From contig CAYJWS010000001.1 in assembly GCA_964373925.1 (NCBI GenBank), positions 1-45,338 on the forward strand: a stretch of DNA of 45,338 bases. The letters are read 5' to 3'. Under the pieces are notes generated by a model. The model searched no databases, was not told the DNA's origin, and saw only the letters and a list, made by a program, of their open reading frames with translations. How positions within the stretch are numbered: the first letter of the stretch is position 1; every line of letters begins with the position of its first letter. This document shows, one piece after another, positions 1 through 8,900 of this stretch. The translations under genes were made by a program, and so were the position numbers. This DNA is from CAYJWS01 sp964373925. GTDB taxonomy: Bacteria; Patescibacteriota; Patescibacteriia; Buchananbacterales; GWA2-38-13.

Positions 1-58
1 CATTTTTACCACTCTATTGGATACTCAATCACCACACTATTTGACGAAGAGCCATAAA

Positions 59-86
59 ATCAGGGAATAGAATGCCATTCCCTGAT
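59..86 (-). terminator. Intrinsic terminator-like hairpin
   Basis: A perfect 10-bp stem (ATCAGGGAAT / ATTCCCTGAT) with an 8-nt loop lies 22 nt past the stop of the minus-strand gene at 109-651. On the minus strand it is followed by a short T-rich run (TTTTA). Position and form fit termination of that gene; the weak T tract leaves some doubt. Confidence 0.55.
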
Positions 87-108
87 AAAAATATATTTTC
101 TTAAAAAT

Positions 109-651
109 TTATTCTTGAACCGGTGCTGCGCCCCCACTATTGGTATTTGTATCTGATCCCTTAGGAGAAGTTTCTTTTGCGGGAGAATCGCTTGGTTTTT
201 CCTTATCCATTACGGCAGGAGAGCCTTCCGGCGAGGCGTTCACATTAGCATCAACCGCGGCGCCTTGAGGCTTGTTTGCTTCACGAAATTTTGAAACCGT
301 GTCATCAATATTGATTATCTGCGGAATAAAAAGCTTGCCGTCTCGGGTAATATAAAGATCGCCCGAACTTGTTTGGCTATCCTTTGCGAATGTTACCGTT
401 ACTTTATAAAGCCCGTTTTCCTCCGTGACACCGCTCGGAGTTACGGTTCCAACTTTATCGCCATATACTTCCGATAAAAATTTTAGCAGGCTGTCAGATC
501 CCTCTTTGGATCCAATGGCTTCAATATTTCCGCCGAAACTTGAGAAAAGGCTTTTGCCACCAAAAATAAAAATTCCAACAATGGCAATGGCAAGTACTAT
601 TGTTGATACTATCCACGGATTGATATTTTGCTCTTTTTTCGCTTCTGGCAT
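109..651 (-). CDS. Membrane-anchored hypothetical protein with disordered C-terminus
   Basis: 180 aa. A short charged N-terminus is followed by one membrane segment at about residues 12-31, so the rest should face outside. Residues about 45-120 form a small globular region with alternating beta-type segments ending in a DGKLFIPQ stretch. The last 50 residues are rich in Pro, Ser, Ala, Lys and Glu and look disordered. The middle part resembles, by eye, the small domain that precedes thioredoxin/DsbA-like domains in some CPR exported proteins, but no CxxC is present, so no redox role can be claimed. The gene stands alone between a promoter at 687-714 and a hairpin at 59-86. Real gene likely; function unknown. 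Confidence 0.75.
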   Translation of the reverse strand: MPEAKKEQNINPWIVSTIVLAIAIVGIFIFGGKSLFSSFGGNIEAIGSKEGSDSLLKFLSEVYGDKVGTVTPSGVTEENGLYKVTVTFAKDSQTSSGDLYITRDGKLFIPQIINIDDTVSKFREANKPQGAAVDANVNASPEGSPAVMDKEKPSDSPAKETSPKGSDTNTNSGGAAPVQE

Positions 652-686
652 ATAAAGGTATAATGAATTAGTTATATAATAACTCT

Positions 687-714
687 ATTATACATGTATT
701 TTTAAAAATAGCAA
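687..714 (-). promoter_or_regulatory. Promoter for the membrane protein gene at 109-651
   Basis: On the minus strand a TTGCTA -35 box (709-714) is separated by 16 nt from a perfect TATAAT -10 box (687-692). The inferred start is about 30 nt upstream of the ATG at 651. Confidence 0.5.
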
Positions 715-744
715 TAGCTTCTTAGCCGGCAGCACATTCCATAG

Positions 745-773
745 TTGACGAAACGTGGAAAAAATTTTAAAGT
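745..773 (+). promoter_or_regulatory. Possible glyA promoter
   Basis: TTGACG (745-750) and TAAAGT (768-773) are spaced by 17 nt. The -10 box is a weak match. It would give a leader of about 150 nt before glyA, containing the hairpin at 863-923. Confidence 0.35.
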
Positions 774-862
774 ACAATCATGTTATTCATGAAACAAATT
801 TCAAACCCCGTAACAAAGACCGCGTAGCATCTAAGTATTAATCTTCATTCCACGCTGTTAAC

Positions 863-923
863 TTCCCCCTCGCCTACTCCGCCGTAGTCCCGAATGCTTA
901 CGGGAGTATGCAGCGAAGGGGAA
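863..923 (+). promoter_or_regulatory. Leader hairpin enclosing the glyA ribosome binding site
   Basis: An 11-nt arm (863-873) pairs, with one mismatch, with 913-923, which contains the purine-rich GAAGGGG that is the only ribosome-binding-like sequence before the glyA ATG at 934. Inside, TAGTCCCG and CGGGAGTA pair with one mismatch. The left arm includes CCTACTCCGCC, which recurs at 14158-14168, so this may be a dispersed palindromic element that landed in the leader. Sequestration of the site is inferred. Confidence 0.45.
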
Positions 924-933
924 TAAAAAACAT

Positions 934-2184
934 ATGCTTTATACCCATCTCAAAAGCGAAGATCCAGAAATTTCAAAAATTATCGGAAACGAAATAAACC
1001 GACAAAAAAACGGACTTGTTATGATTCCTTCTGAAAACTATGCCTCCTTGGCGGTGCTTGAAGCCATGGCAAGTCCGCTTTCCAATAAATACGCCGAAGG
1101 ATATCCTAAAAAACGATACTATACGGGAAACGAATTCATAGACGAAGTGGAGCTTTTGGCAATTGAACGCGCCAAAAAACTTTTTGGGGCCGAGCACGCC
1201 AATGTCCAGCCCAATGCAGGCAGCGGAGCGAACCTCGCGATCTATTTTGCGCTTCTTGAGAGAGGCGATAAGGTCTTGGGAATGAAGCTCGACCAGGGTG
1301 GGCATCTTACGCACGGGCATAAGGTAAACATGAGCGGAAAACTTTTTAACTTTGTCCAATACGGAGTGCGAAAAGACACCGAGCTCCTTGATATGAATGA
1401 AATTCGTGAAATCGCGCTTAAAGAAAAGCCAAAGATGATAGTGACAGGCGCTACGGCATATCCGAGAATATTTGATTTTAAAAAATTCAAAGAAATCTGC
1501 GATGAAGTGGGCGCAATACTTCTGGCGGATATTTCGCATTTCGTTGGGCTGTGCATCTCGGGCGACCATCCCCATCCGTTTCCAGAGTCTGACGTGGTAA
1601 TGTCAACAACGCATAAAACTTTGCGTGGACCGAGATCAGCGATTATCCTTTGCAAAGAAAAATATGCCCAAGCCATTGACCGCGCTATTTTTCCTGGCAC
1701 GCAGGGAGGCCCAATGGAGCATGTGATAGCAGCAAAAGCAGTCTGTTTTAAAGAAGCAGACACGCAAGACTATAAAGACTACTGCCATCAGATAGTAAAA
1801 AACGCGAAAACTCTCGCGGAAACTCTTATGGGTGAGGACATAAGGCTTGTCTCCGGCGGAACAGACAATCATCTCATGCTCATAGATTGCCTCCCCCTCA
1901 AAATTACTGGAAAAGTTGGATCGGACGCTTTAGCTGAATGTAATATTTTTACAAACAGAAATTCTATTCCATTCGACCCCGCGCCTCCATTCAAGCCCTC
2001 GGGCATACGGCTGGGCACCCCCGCAATTACCGCTCGTGGAATGAAAGAAAATGAAATGAAAGCCATTGGAAAAGCTATAGCCGATATTTTGAAAAATACT
2101 AACAGCGAAGACGCTAAATCGCGCGCAAAAAAAATCGTTGAGGATGCAACAAAAGAATTTCCAATATACCAAGAGTTGAATTAA
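934..2184 (+). CDS. glyA: Serine hydroxymethyltransferase
   Basis: 416 aa, normal length for SHMT. This PLP enzyme interconverts serine plus tetrahydrofolate with glycine plus 5,10-methylene-THF in the cytoplasm, the main entry of one-carbon units. The PLP lysine is K228 in STTHKTLRGPR. The Gly-rich NVQPNAGSGAN segment (about 90-100) and the LADISHFVGL segment (about 197-206, usually DMAH) are the cofactor-binding elements. YPKKRYYTGNEF (57-68) is the conserved substrate/folate region. folD follows in the same direction 153 nt later, so the two steps that make and oxidise methylene-THF sit together. A palindromic element separates them, so co-transcription is uncertain. Identification is secure. 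Confidence 0.97.
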   Translation: MLYTHLKSEDPEISKIIGNEINRQKNGLVMIPSENYASLAVLEAMASPLSNKYAEGYPKKRYYTGNEFIDEVELLAIERAKKLFGAEHANVQPNAGSGANLAIYFALLERGDKVLGMKLDQGGHLTHGHKVNMSGKLFNFVQYGVRKDTELLDMNEIREIALKEKPKMIVTGATAYPRIFDFKKFKEICDEVGAILLADISHFVGLCISGDHPHPFPESDVVMSTTHKTLRGPRSAIILCKEKYAQAIDRAIFPGTQGGPMEHVIAAKAVCFKEADTQDYKDYCHQIVKNAKTLAETLMGEDIRLVSGGTDNHLMLIDCLPLKITGKVGSDALAECNIFTNRNSIPFDPAPPFKPSGIRLGTPAITARGMKENEMKAIGKAIADILKNTNSEDAKSRAKKIVEDATKEFPIYQELN

Positions 2185-2195
2185 TATTATTTATC

Positions 2196-2323
2196 TGTCA
2201 TCCTGAATTTATTTCAGGATCTTCATTGGTTTTATTTAGATGCTGAAACAAGTTCCATTCGGCCTCGCCCCTCGGTCTCTAACTCGGGGTCGAGAGAAGC
2301 TCATGGCCGAGGGCAGCATGACA
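2196..2323. repeat. Composite palindromic intergenic element between glyA and folD
   Basis: The element begins TGTCATCCTGAA and ends CAGCATGACA, so its ends are imperfect inverted repeats. Inside are a small hairpin (TCCTGAA..TTCAGGA) and a GC-rich palindrome bounded by TCGGCC / GGCCGA. A similar TGTCATCC...GGATGACA element lies at 20029-20132. This looks like a non-coding REP/MITE-type repeat; the transposase source, if any, is not in the window. Confidence 0.6.
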
Positions 2324-2337
2324 CATAACAATAGGCT

Positions 2338-3186
2338 ATGGTCAAAAAATTGCACAATCACGAATTTCATCTCATTGACGGCAAGGCACTCGCCGAAGAA
2401 ATCCTCTTGGATCTTCAAAAAAAAATTATCAAAGAAAACTTCCATCCCGGCCTTGCGGTCATTTTAGTCGGGGATGATGAACCGTCAAAACTCTATGTGA
2501 GGAACAAAGAAAGAGCGTGCCAGAAAGTGGGAATGGAGTTCCATAAATACATCTGCGAAAAAGAAACCGAAGGTCAAATTATTGACATGATACGTTTTCT
2601 TAATAATGACCCAGCTATCACGGGGATTATTGTGCAGTTGCCTTTGCCAAAAGGCATAAACACACAAAAAATAATTGATGGCATTGATCCAAAAAAAGAT
2701 GCTGATGGGTTTCACCCCCAAAACATAAAAAAAATACTTTCTCAAAAAACAGCGCATCTTCCTCCGCTCATAAAAACCATTTTTTATATTTTAAAAAGTA
2801 TTGCAATGGATGTGGTGGATAAACGCGTATGCGTGCTTTCCAGATCCGATATATTCCGACAGGTTATTGTGAAAGCCCTAGAAGATAAAGGAGCGCGTGT
2901 TGATGCCACAACGCTTGAAGCAACAAATGCAAAAAAAAATTTAAAAGAAGCGGATATCGTCATCTCCATCCTTGGAAAACCAAAAATCATCACGGGCGAT
3001 ATGATAAAAAAGGGCGCGACGATTATTGATATTGGAATCACAAAAACAGAAAATGGATTTTTTGGCGACGTTGACCTTGAGTCAATAAAAAAAGTGGCAA
3101 AATTCGCCACTCCCACGCCCGGAGGTGTTGGCCCGATCACGGTCGCAATGCTTTTAGATACGGTATTTGAGCTTTCAAGAAAATGA
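2338..3186 (+). CDS. folD: Bifunctional methylene-THF dehydrogenase/cyclohydrolase, divergent
   Basis: 282 aa, normal FolD length. The family oxidises 5,10-methylene-THF with NADP and hydrolyses the product to 10-formyl-THF, downstream of glyA. The catalytic Y53-x3-K57 pair (YVRNK), VQLPLP (99-104), DADGFHP (121-127) and the C-terminal PTPGGVGPITVAML (259-272) are intact. Two family motifs are not: the PCTPxG segment expected after the DGFHP block is absent (the region reads AHLPPLIKTIF), and the GRSxxVGxP dinucleotide motif is replaced by SRSDIFRQV (168-176). The folate site looks functional, but cofactor binding may be altered. No clear Shine-Dalgarno; the ATG at 2338 is the first start giving full length. 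Confidence 0.92.
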   Translation: MVKKLHNHEFHLIDGKALAEEILLDLQKKIIKENFHPGLAVILVGDDEPSKLYVRNKERACQKVGMEFHKYICEKETEGQIIDMIRFLNNDPAITGIIVQLPLPKGINTQKIIDGIDPKKDADGFHPQNIKKILSQKTAHLPPLIKTIFYILKSIAMDVVDKRVCVLSRSDIFRQVIVKALEDKGARVDATTLEATNAKKNLKEADIVISILGKPKIITGDMIKKGATIIDIGITKTENGFFGDVDLESIKKVAKFATPTPGGVGPITVAMLLDTVFELSRK

Positions 3187-3252
3187 TGAGTAACGAGTAA
3201 CCCGTAATCAGTAACGGGTAACAAATACGAATTATCTTTTTTTTCTATTTCT

Positions 3253-3405
3253 CCCCCGTGTGAGGGCCTGCCTCGCCCCGTCTCGACTCGAGCCGGAGCG
3301 GACGGCAAGGCTGGGGAGATGGAAGAGGGGGTCTTGCGATATAATACGATGACCTCCCCAGCCCCTCCCTGCCTCGTCGGCGAGCGGGCTCATGAGGAGG
3401 GGAAA
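3253..3405. repeat. GC-rich composite palindromic element
   Basis: This non-coding stretch downstream of folD is GC-rich against an AT-rich background. GGCTGGGGAG (3309-3318) and CTCCCCAGCC (3354-3363) are perfect inverted repeats, and the outer ends (CTCCCCC.. / ..GGAGGGG) are also roughly complementary. It belongs by style with the elements at 10068-10213 and 21905-21990. No gene is seen between folD and 3430. Confidence 0.5.
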
Positions 3406-3429
3406 TGAACTTGGCGCGTAAATCCTAAA

Positions 3430-3597
3430 TTATACTCCTGATCGCAAGGAGGTAATTGCCCGAAAAACAATTTCTAGGGCAATAAAAATTGCTGACACGA
3501 TAATCAGCGACAGCACGACAACCTGAACGGAAATTTTTCTTTGTAATTTTGTATCTATGGGCGCAAGGCGCCTTTCTTGATGTTCGGGGTTGATCAT
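3430..3597 (-). CDS. Small single-pass membrane protein (hypothetical)
   Basis: 55 aa from the ATG at 3597; an in-frame ATG at 3642 would add 15 residues. A charged N-terminal half (about 23 residues, with several Arg and Lys) is followed by one strongly hydrophobic segment at about 24-45 and a short basic tail. No family is recognised. No Shine-Dalgarno or clear promoter supports it, so it rests on the ORF and the plausible membrane topology only. Confidence 0.4.
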   Translation of the reverse strand: MINPEHQERRLAPIDTKLQRKISVQVVVLSLIIVSAIFIALEIVFRAITSLRSGV

Positions 3598-3653
3598 ATT
3601 ATTTGATGCGAATACTGCAAATTTTTTATGCAAATACCGCAAATAGTATTAAT

Positions 3654-4042
3654 TTATAATTGAGAATTTATTACTCTTTTGGGAACAAGAATCCTTTGGC
3701 GAAAATTGCAGATTATACCCAATTTAAAATTCAACGAAATCAAATACCTGCGCATTTGATAATAGTCATCTCTGGTAATAAAATCCTTGGCTTTAAAATC
3801 AACAACTATTGCATCAGCTATTACAAAATCAGGAATACTTCTCATTTTCTCCCCCTCAAAAGAAGGCGGCAATTTCTTTTCTCTTTCAAGGATTATGCCT
3901 TTTTCATTTAGCAAGAATTCCATCGCATCGGCATATTGTTTTTCATTTCTATAGCGACCATGGTCGTTATGGATCTTATAGCAACAACCATTATGATATA
4001 GGATAATTCTGGATAAATTAATTTTTCAGATTGCTTATCCAT
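3654..4042 (-). pseudogene. GxxExxY-family (PDDEXK_3-like) protein, frameshifted
   Basis: Two overlapping minus-strand frames together spell one protein. From ATG 4042 one frame reads MDKQSEKLIYPELSYIIM, the usual start of this family. Near 3988 the reading passes to the -1 frame, which continues CCYKIHNDHGRYRNEKQYAD and then the ungapped open frame to 3654. Restoring a single G at 3988-3989 (ATAATGG to ATAATGGG) joins them. The C-terminal part keeps PDFVIADAIVVDFKAK and a LGIICNF segment typical of GxxExxY proteins, a nuclease-fold family of unsettled role often found in environmental bacteria and CPR. A start at ATG 3923 would give an 89-aa remnant without the N-terminal HN motif. Either a true pseudogene or an assembly indel. 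Confidence 0.7.
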
Positions 4043-4084
4043 ATTTATCCGCAGTATTAGCATTTGCTATTCGTGGTATTCGCA

Positions 4085-4462
4085 TCAATATGATTTTATA
4101 AAGTTACAATCTTCATCCACCTCTATAAAATGTTTTGCCTTGCCTTCACGAAATGCCGCGCACTGATTTTTCTCTTGATTATCGGTATCAATCCTGGGCG
4201 AATGTGCCACATCGCATACCCAGTCTTGCATATTGGGAATGGGATTTCCAATACAAGGTCCGCTCGAGAGATTGGTTTCGTTTTGCAGGGCCGCTTTGCA
4301 TAACTCTACGCACTGCGCCTTGGCAATGTCTGATTCCGCCTGAATCTTTTTTTCAATAGTTCCTATGCCAGTTGTCGCGTTTATTATATCATCCGTTGTT
4401 TTTTTCGCGCATCCGGACGATATAATAATAAAAATTATATAGCAAACAAAAATTTTTTTCAT
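4085..4462 (-). CDS. Cys-containing lipoprotein (hypothetical)
   Basis: 125 aa from the ATG at 4462. That start puts a KK n-region and a hydrophobic stretch directly before the lipobox ISSGC, with the lipidated Cys at about residue 18; the ATG at 4498 would add 12 residues before the signal. The mature part contains five more Cys (CVELC, GPC, DWVCDVAHSPR, NQCAAF, DEDC), suggesting disulfides outside the membrane. The DWVCDVAHSPR..DN..NQC..FREG..HF.EVD pattern matches, from memory, a small conserved hypothetical family in CPR and DPANN genomes with no known function. It follows the histidine kinase gene on the same strand by 107 nt. Confidence 0.75.
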   Translation of the reverse strand: MKKIFVCYIIFIIISSGCAKKTTDDIINATTGIGTIEKKIQAESDIAKAQCVELCKAALQNETNLSSGPCIGNPIPNMQDWVCDVAHSPRIDTDNQEKNQCAAFREGKAKHFIEVDEDCNFIKSY

Positions 4463-4569
4463 ATGATATTGAAACTGCAAAAAATTGTCATGGCGCACCC
4501 CCGATGGCTATCGGGGGATCTAAAAAAATGACAAATTTACTTTTCTATAATCTTAAGTCTTAATACTAC

Positions 4570-5973
4570 CTATTTCTTTTGAATCGTCGCGGACTTTGCA
4601 AGCGGAAAAATGAGAATTACCTGCGAGCCGACCCCTTCCATACTTTCAATATAAATTTTTCCTTTCATTATTTCAACCAGTTGTTTCGTTATCCAGAGGC
4701 CAAGGCCTGTTCCCACCACTCCTTTCGTATAATCGTTTTGCACTCGGAAAAATTTTTCAAAAAGCCTTCCCTGATCCTCCGCTGACATTCCAATGCCGGT
4801 GTCTTTCACCTTCACTTCAAGGGAGTAATCTTTTATTTCATGTGATATGACAACCGAGCCTTTCTTCGTATATTTTATTGCGTTTCCTATTATATTTAAA
4901 AGAATTTCTTTGAATTTATCGGAGTCGGCGTAGATATTTTCAATCTTGCTTTTATTTGACGAATACTCTAAGCTAAGTTGCTTTTCTTGAGCTTGAGGTT
5001 CAAGTTCGCGCACAACATCAACGATGACATTTTTGGGATTGAATGATTTCATATTGAGAATCACTCTTCCCTGCTCAATTCTTGATACATTCAATAGATC
5101 TTCAATGAGCCCCGCGAGCCGCTTCGTAGATGTCATAACCCGATCAAGCCCGCCTCTCACATTTTTTGTGATTTTGCCATAGCTTCCGTCAAGCATCATG
5201 GCGACATATCCGCGCATGGCCGTTATCGGGGTTCTCAATTCGTGCGAAGCTATGGAAATAAATTCGTCTTTCATGGCGTCTACTTGCCGAATTTTTTTAT
5301 ATAGTGAGGCGTAGCCCCACAGCCGCGTTGACGCTGCCAAAAAAAGCACGGCTATGAGGGTTGACAGAGCCAAAGAGACAAGAGAAGATCTCCAACTGCT
5401 GTTGGTAAGCTCATCCACTACTTTTGAAGACATCTGAATACTTAAAAGCGCGGCTTTATTTTTTTGCAAATTATATAAAGGCATTGACACGAGCCAAAAT
5501 CGTTCTTCGTCTAAAACGAGCTCAAGTCCAATCTTACCATTAAGTTGCGCTAACTTTACAGAATCGGTTGCTAGCGCCTCGTTTTCCTTTTGCTGAAAAG
5601 CAACCGTATAGTAATAATAATTAATCTGCGTATTAATATTATCCAAAACAGTACTCGCCACAACCCTAAATCCATCCGTCTCGGGAACCAGAATGTGAAG
5701 TGACAAGATATCCGGGCTTGAGGCCTTGACTGAATTGAGTATTTCCTGAATGGCGAATGTATCTTGAAGATTATTTTTAGCAGCAGAGGAAAACATTCTC
5801 GCCAAAAGAAGCGCCTGCCTCTGAAGGGCGATATCGGTATTTTTATTATACTGATTGATAATAAAAACTGTGTTGAAAATAATCAAAAAAGGAATAAGTA
5901 CCATTAAAAAAATTCCATACGCGAGCTGGAATCTCACATCCGAAAATACGTGCCGTGCTTTCTTTTCTTTCAT
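4570..5973 (-). CDS. Sensor histidine kinase
   Basis: 467 aa. Two membrane segments (about 17-38 and 197-215) enclose an extracytoplasmic sensor region of about 155 residues, CACHE/PAS-like by size. HisKA follows with the phospho-acceptor H244 in IASHELRTPITAM. The HATPase domain has an N box (LLNIIGNAIKY), G1 (DTGIGMS), F box (LFEKFFR) and G2 (GTGLGLW). All catalytic elements are intact, so an active two-component kinase is expected. No response regulator gene lies nearby, so its partner is elsewhere. It starts 23 nt after the stop of the 1054-aa surface protein gene on the same strand, so the two are likely co-transcribed and the kinase may sense surface or envelope status (inference). Confidence 0.92.
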   Translation of the reverse strand: MKEKKARHVFSDVRFQLAYGIFLMVLIPFLIIFNTVFIINQYNKNTDIALQRQALLLARMFSSAAKNNLQDTFAIQEILNSVKASSPDILSLHILVPETDGFRVVASTVLDNINTQINYYYYTVAFQQKENEALATDSVKLAQLNGKIGLELVLDEERFWLVSMPLYNLQKNKAALLSIQMSSKVVDELTNSSWRSSLVSLALSTLIAVLFLAASTRLWGYASLYKKIRQVDAMKDEFISIASHELRTPITAMRGYVAMMLDGSYGKITKNVRGGLDRVMTSTKRLAGLIEDLLNVSRIEQGRVILNMKSFNPKNVIVDVVRELEPQAQEKQLSLEYSSNKSKIENIYADSDKFKEILLNIIGNAIKYTKKGSVVISHEIKDYSLEVKVKDTGIGMSAEDQGRLFEKFFRVQNDYTKGVVGTGLGLWITKQLVEIMKGKIYIESMEGVGSQVILIFPLAKSATIQKK

Positions 5974-5996
5974 GAATAAAATTAATTTCTTAGCCT

Positions 5997-8900
5997 CTAA
6001 AAATAATCATCTTTCTTGCCGTGCAGCAGAAAATAAATTACCAAAACAATTCCCAAAAGCATGACAGCACCCGCAATAAGAAGATAAGATTTAACATTAT
6101 CCCACGATGAGCTGCGGGCAGAGAGCCCTTCTATAAAAAATTCTTTAGCTGTTACGGCTTTTGCCTCTTTAATGAAAAAAGAATAAGGGTTGCTTTTTTC
6201 AACAACCTTTCCGGTGCTGTCGTTTATTGTCACATACGCCTCATGCTCTCCGTCACGAAGCGACTCCTTGAGCGTGTACGACCAATTGCCGAACTCATCA
6301 ACCGTTGTTGTTAAAAGAAGCGGCAAATCGCTGTATACGTATATCGCGACGACCTCGCCGGGAATACCCTTGCCCGAAAACTTGTAAAACGTATTAGTTG
6401 TTCCATCTCTATTTTCATCAATGCTCGCCGGCTCGGCAACATCTTCTACTTTTTCAATCTCTAGGTCTTCCGAAAGTATACCCGAAATTTTTGGATGCTC
6501 AATATTCGCGCGGGCCACAAGCGCCTCATCAATGCCCCCAAGCTTCTTTTGTATTGGTCCGGTCCCCAGAGGATTAAACCCGCCCCTTACCTCTATCCCA
6601 TCCAAATACCCGTCGCCATCAGAATCGGGGTTGCGAGGATTCGTGCCAAGCCTTTCTTCAACATCATCAGAGAGGCCATCTTGATCAAAATCAGAGAGCA
6701 TAACGGCGTTGGCCAAAGATTCCACCCTGTCATTGTGCAAAAGCTCTACTGTTCCGGCAGCTGGAATAAAAAGTACATTTGTTTCTTTTTTTACTACAAT
6801 GGGCACAATGTCTTCAACGCTTGTTATCTGGGTAAGATCATCTCCGTCCGCTGATACGTCTTTCGGGCGTAAAGTAACATCGCTATTGATGAATGGATCT
6901 AAAATTTCTTTTATTTTTTCAGACTCTTTTATCTTCTTTGCGGCAACGCCCAAATGCCTGCGGCGCAAAACTTCTTTGCACGAAATATCATCCAATCCCT
7001 GGCACCCTATTTTTGAAATATATCGATCAAATATATAATCAAAACACTCTTGACTGCTTGTGATTTTTTGCCTTTGGCATTCTTCTTCAAAATATTTTTC
7101 CTTGATGATATTATTGCATTCCCACTGCGTAAACGCATGCTTTTCTACGCACTCGGAAGGAAATGTAATTTTTTGCAAAAATTCCTCGCATTCTTTTTTT
7201 GAGGTTATTTCCTGCGCTTTGCATTCCTGTGGAAAATACTCGCGTGCTATAATTTTTTGGCATTCGGCGTCATCTTTGCCAACACACGCGCTATCTTGCG
7301 CCACAGAAGCGACACGCGATGAGTCATTATTTTTTTGGCTCTCTTGTGAAAATTTGAATCGCTGGCAGGCATAAAGATCCAATATTCCCTCATTAATGCA
7401 ATCATTGGGAAGCCGTAAAAACTCTTGGCAGCGATGGATATTAAATATTTTTACCCGTATGCACTCATCGGTTATCCCGATTTTTTTCAACTGATATATC
7501 TTACAGCCTTCCTCGGATACAATGCCCGCGACCGAACATTCTTTCATCTTTTCTTGAATAGAATCTCTTTGATTTTTTTGAAAATTCTCCCGTACTCTCA
7601 TTGTTTTGTTATCACCATCTCTTATTTCGCCTGCGGTTGTTTTCTCAATCTCATTATGTTCCAGCTCGGGCTCCGCCGAAATACCTTCTGGAGCGTTATC
7701 CTGATTTTCTTTTGGAATAAAAGATCCTTCTTGCTGCGTATTACCGCCTTCTACATTTTCCACCTGAAAAACTATCCGCTCTGACGCATACTGAGCCCCG
7801 CTCACCGATGTCATGGCCTGCGCAGTATACCCACCATTGTTCACGCTTGTGCTGTCCCACAAAACATACCAGATACTTTGGTTCGCCGGATCATTATTGA
7901 GCTCAAGCGAAAATTTATGAAGCTCTTTAAAAATTTTAATAAACATCCTATCTGGTTTTGCGTTACTAACAGCAACTAAAAATTTTGCTGATCTGGATAT
8001 CTTTGAATATGGCAAGGGCGAGGTAATAAAAACAACGGGCACTGCCTGCTCGGTTCCAATATTTTGAACATTCAGGGTGAATGGCTTTGTTTGATATACA
8101 AATCCTTGTGCCTTGGCCTTCGCGATTACCGCGTAGCTCCCATTGGGGACTTTGAGCGTATCCCAATACGAGATCCAGCTTGCCCCGTCAAGTCTTCCTC
8201 CTAGCTGATACTCTTGAGAACTTCCAGTAATAATAAAAATGAGCTCATCTAAAGCAGAAGATGCTTTGGCTTCAAGCCGAACGGTTTTTGAAACGGGTGT
8301 TTCGTCCGGCAAAAACAAAAAAATATCAATGGGGGGTGGCGTTTGAGGCGCTTCTTGAGTGGGCGGCAATTGAGCCGTTCCGGAAGTATTCGTTTGGATT
8401 GTCGGTGCTGTATTATTTACAAAAAATGTGGATATATTGCTTGCGTACGCTCTATCCAGCTTTTTTGCAACAATTCCAACTTTGTACTCTCCATTGGGAA
8501 AGGAAGCGGTATCCCATTGGGTTTGTATATATCTTCCATCAATAATCGCCGGGTAATAGAGAATGGCTGGGCCCGAAATCTCAAACTGTGCCGAATCAAC
8601 CAAAACATTTGATTGAGCCAGCAAAGTGACAATGCCTGATATTTGGCTTTGGCTCGGCTGGATGAATAAAAAATCTATGCTTGAAGGAAGATTGTTAATA
8701 AAAATTGTCAGAGTCTGTGCCGCAGGATATGCTTTTAACCCCACAAAACCAATAACAGAAACGGCATAGCTTCCATTAGAAAGCTCGGCTGAATTTAGGG
8801 TATATTGCCATGTTAATCTATCGCCAGAAATATTTTGCGCGGAAAACTGCTTGTCCGGCGAAATGACCGAATCGGGATTATCTAAAATGAATAAAAGCCC

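Noticed and set aside
1..3. A minus-strand ATG at the window edge with GAGTGG a few bases upstream, possibly a gene leaving the window.
   Set aside because: Only the start codon is inside the window, so no coding evidence is available.
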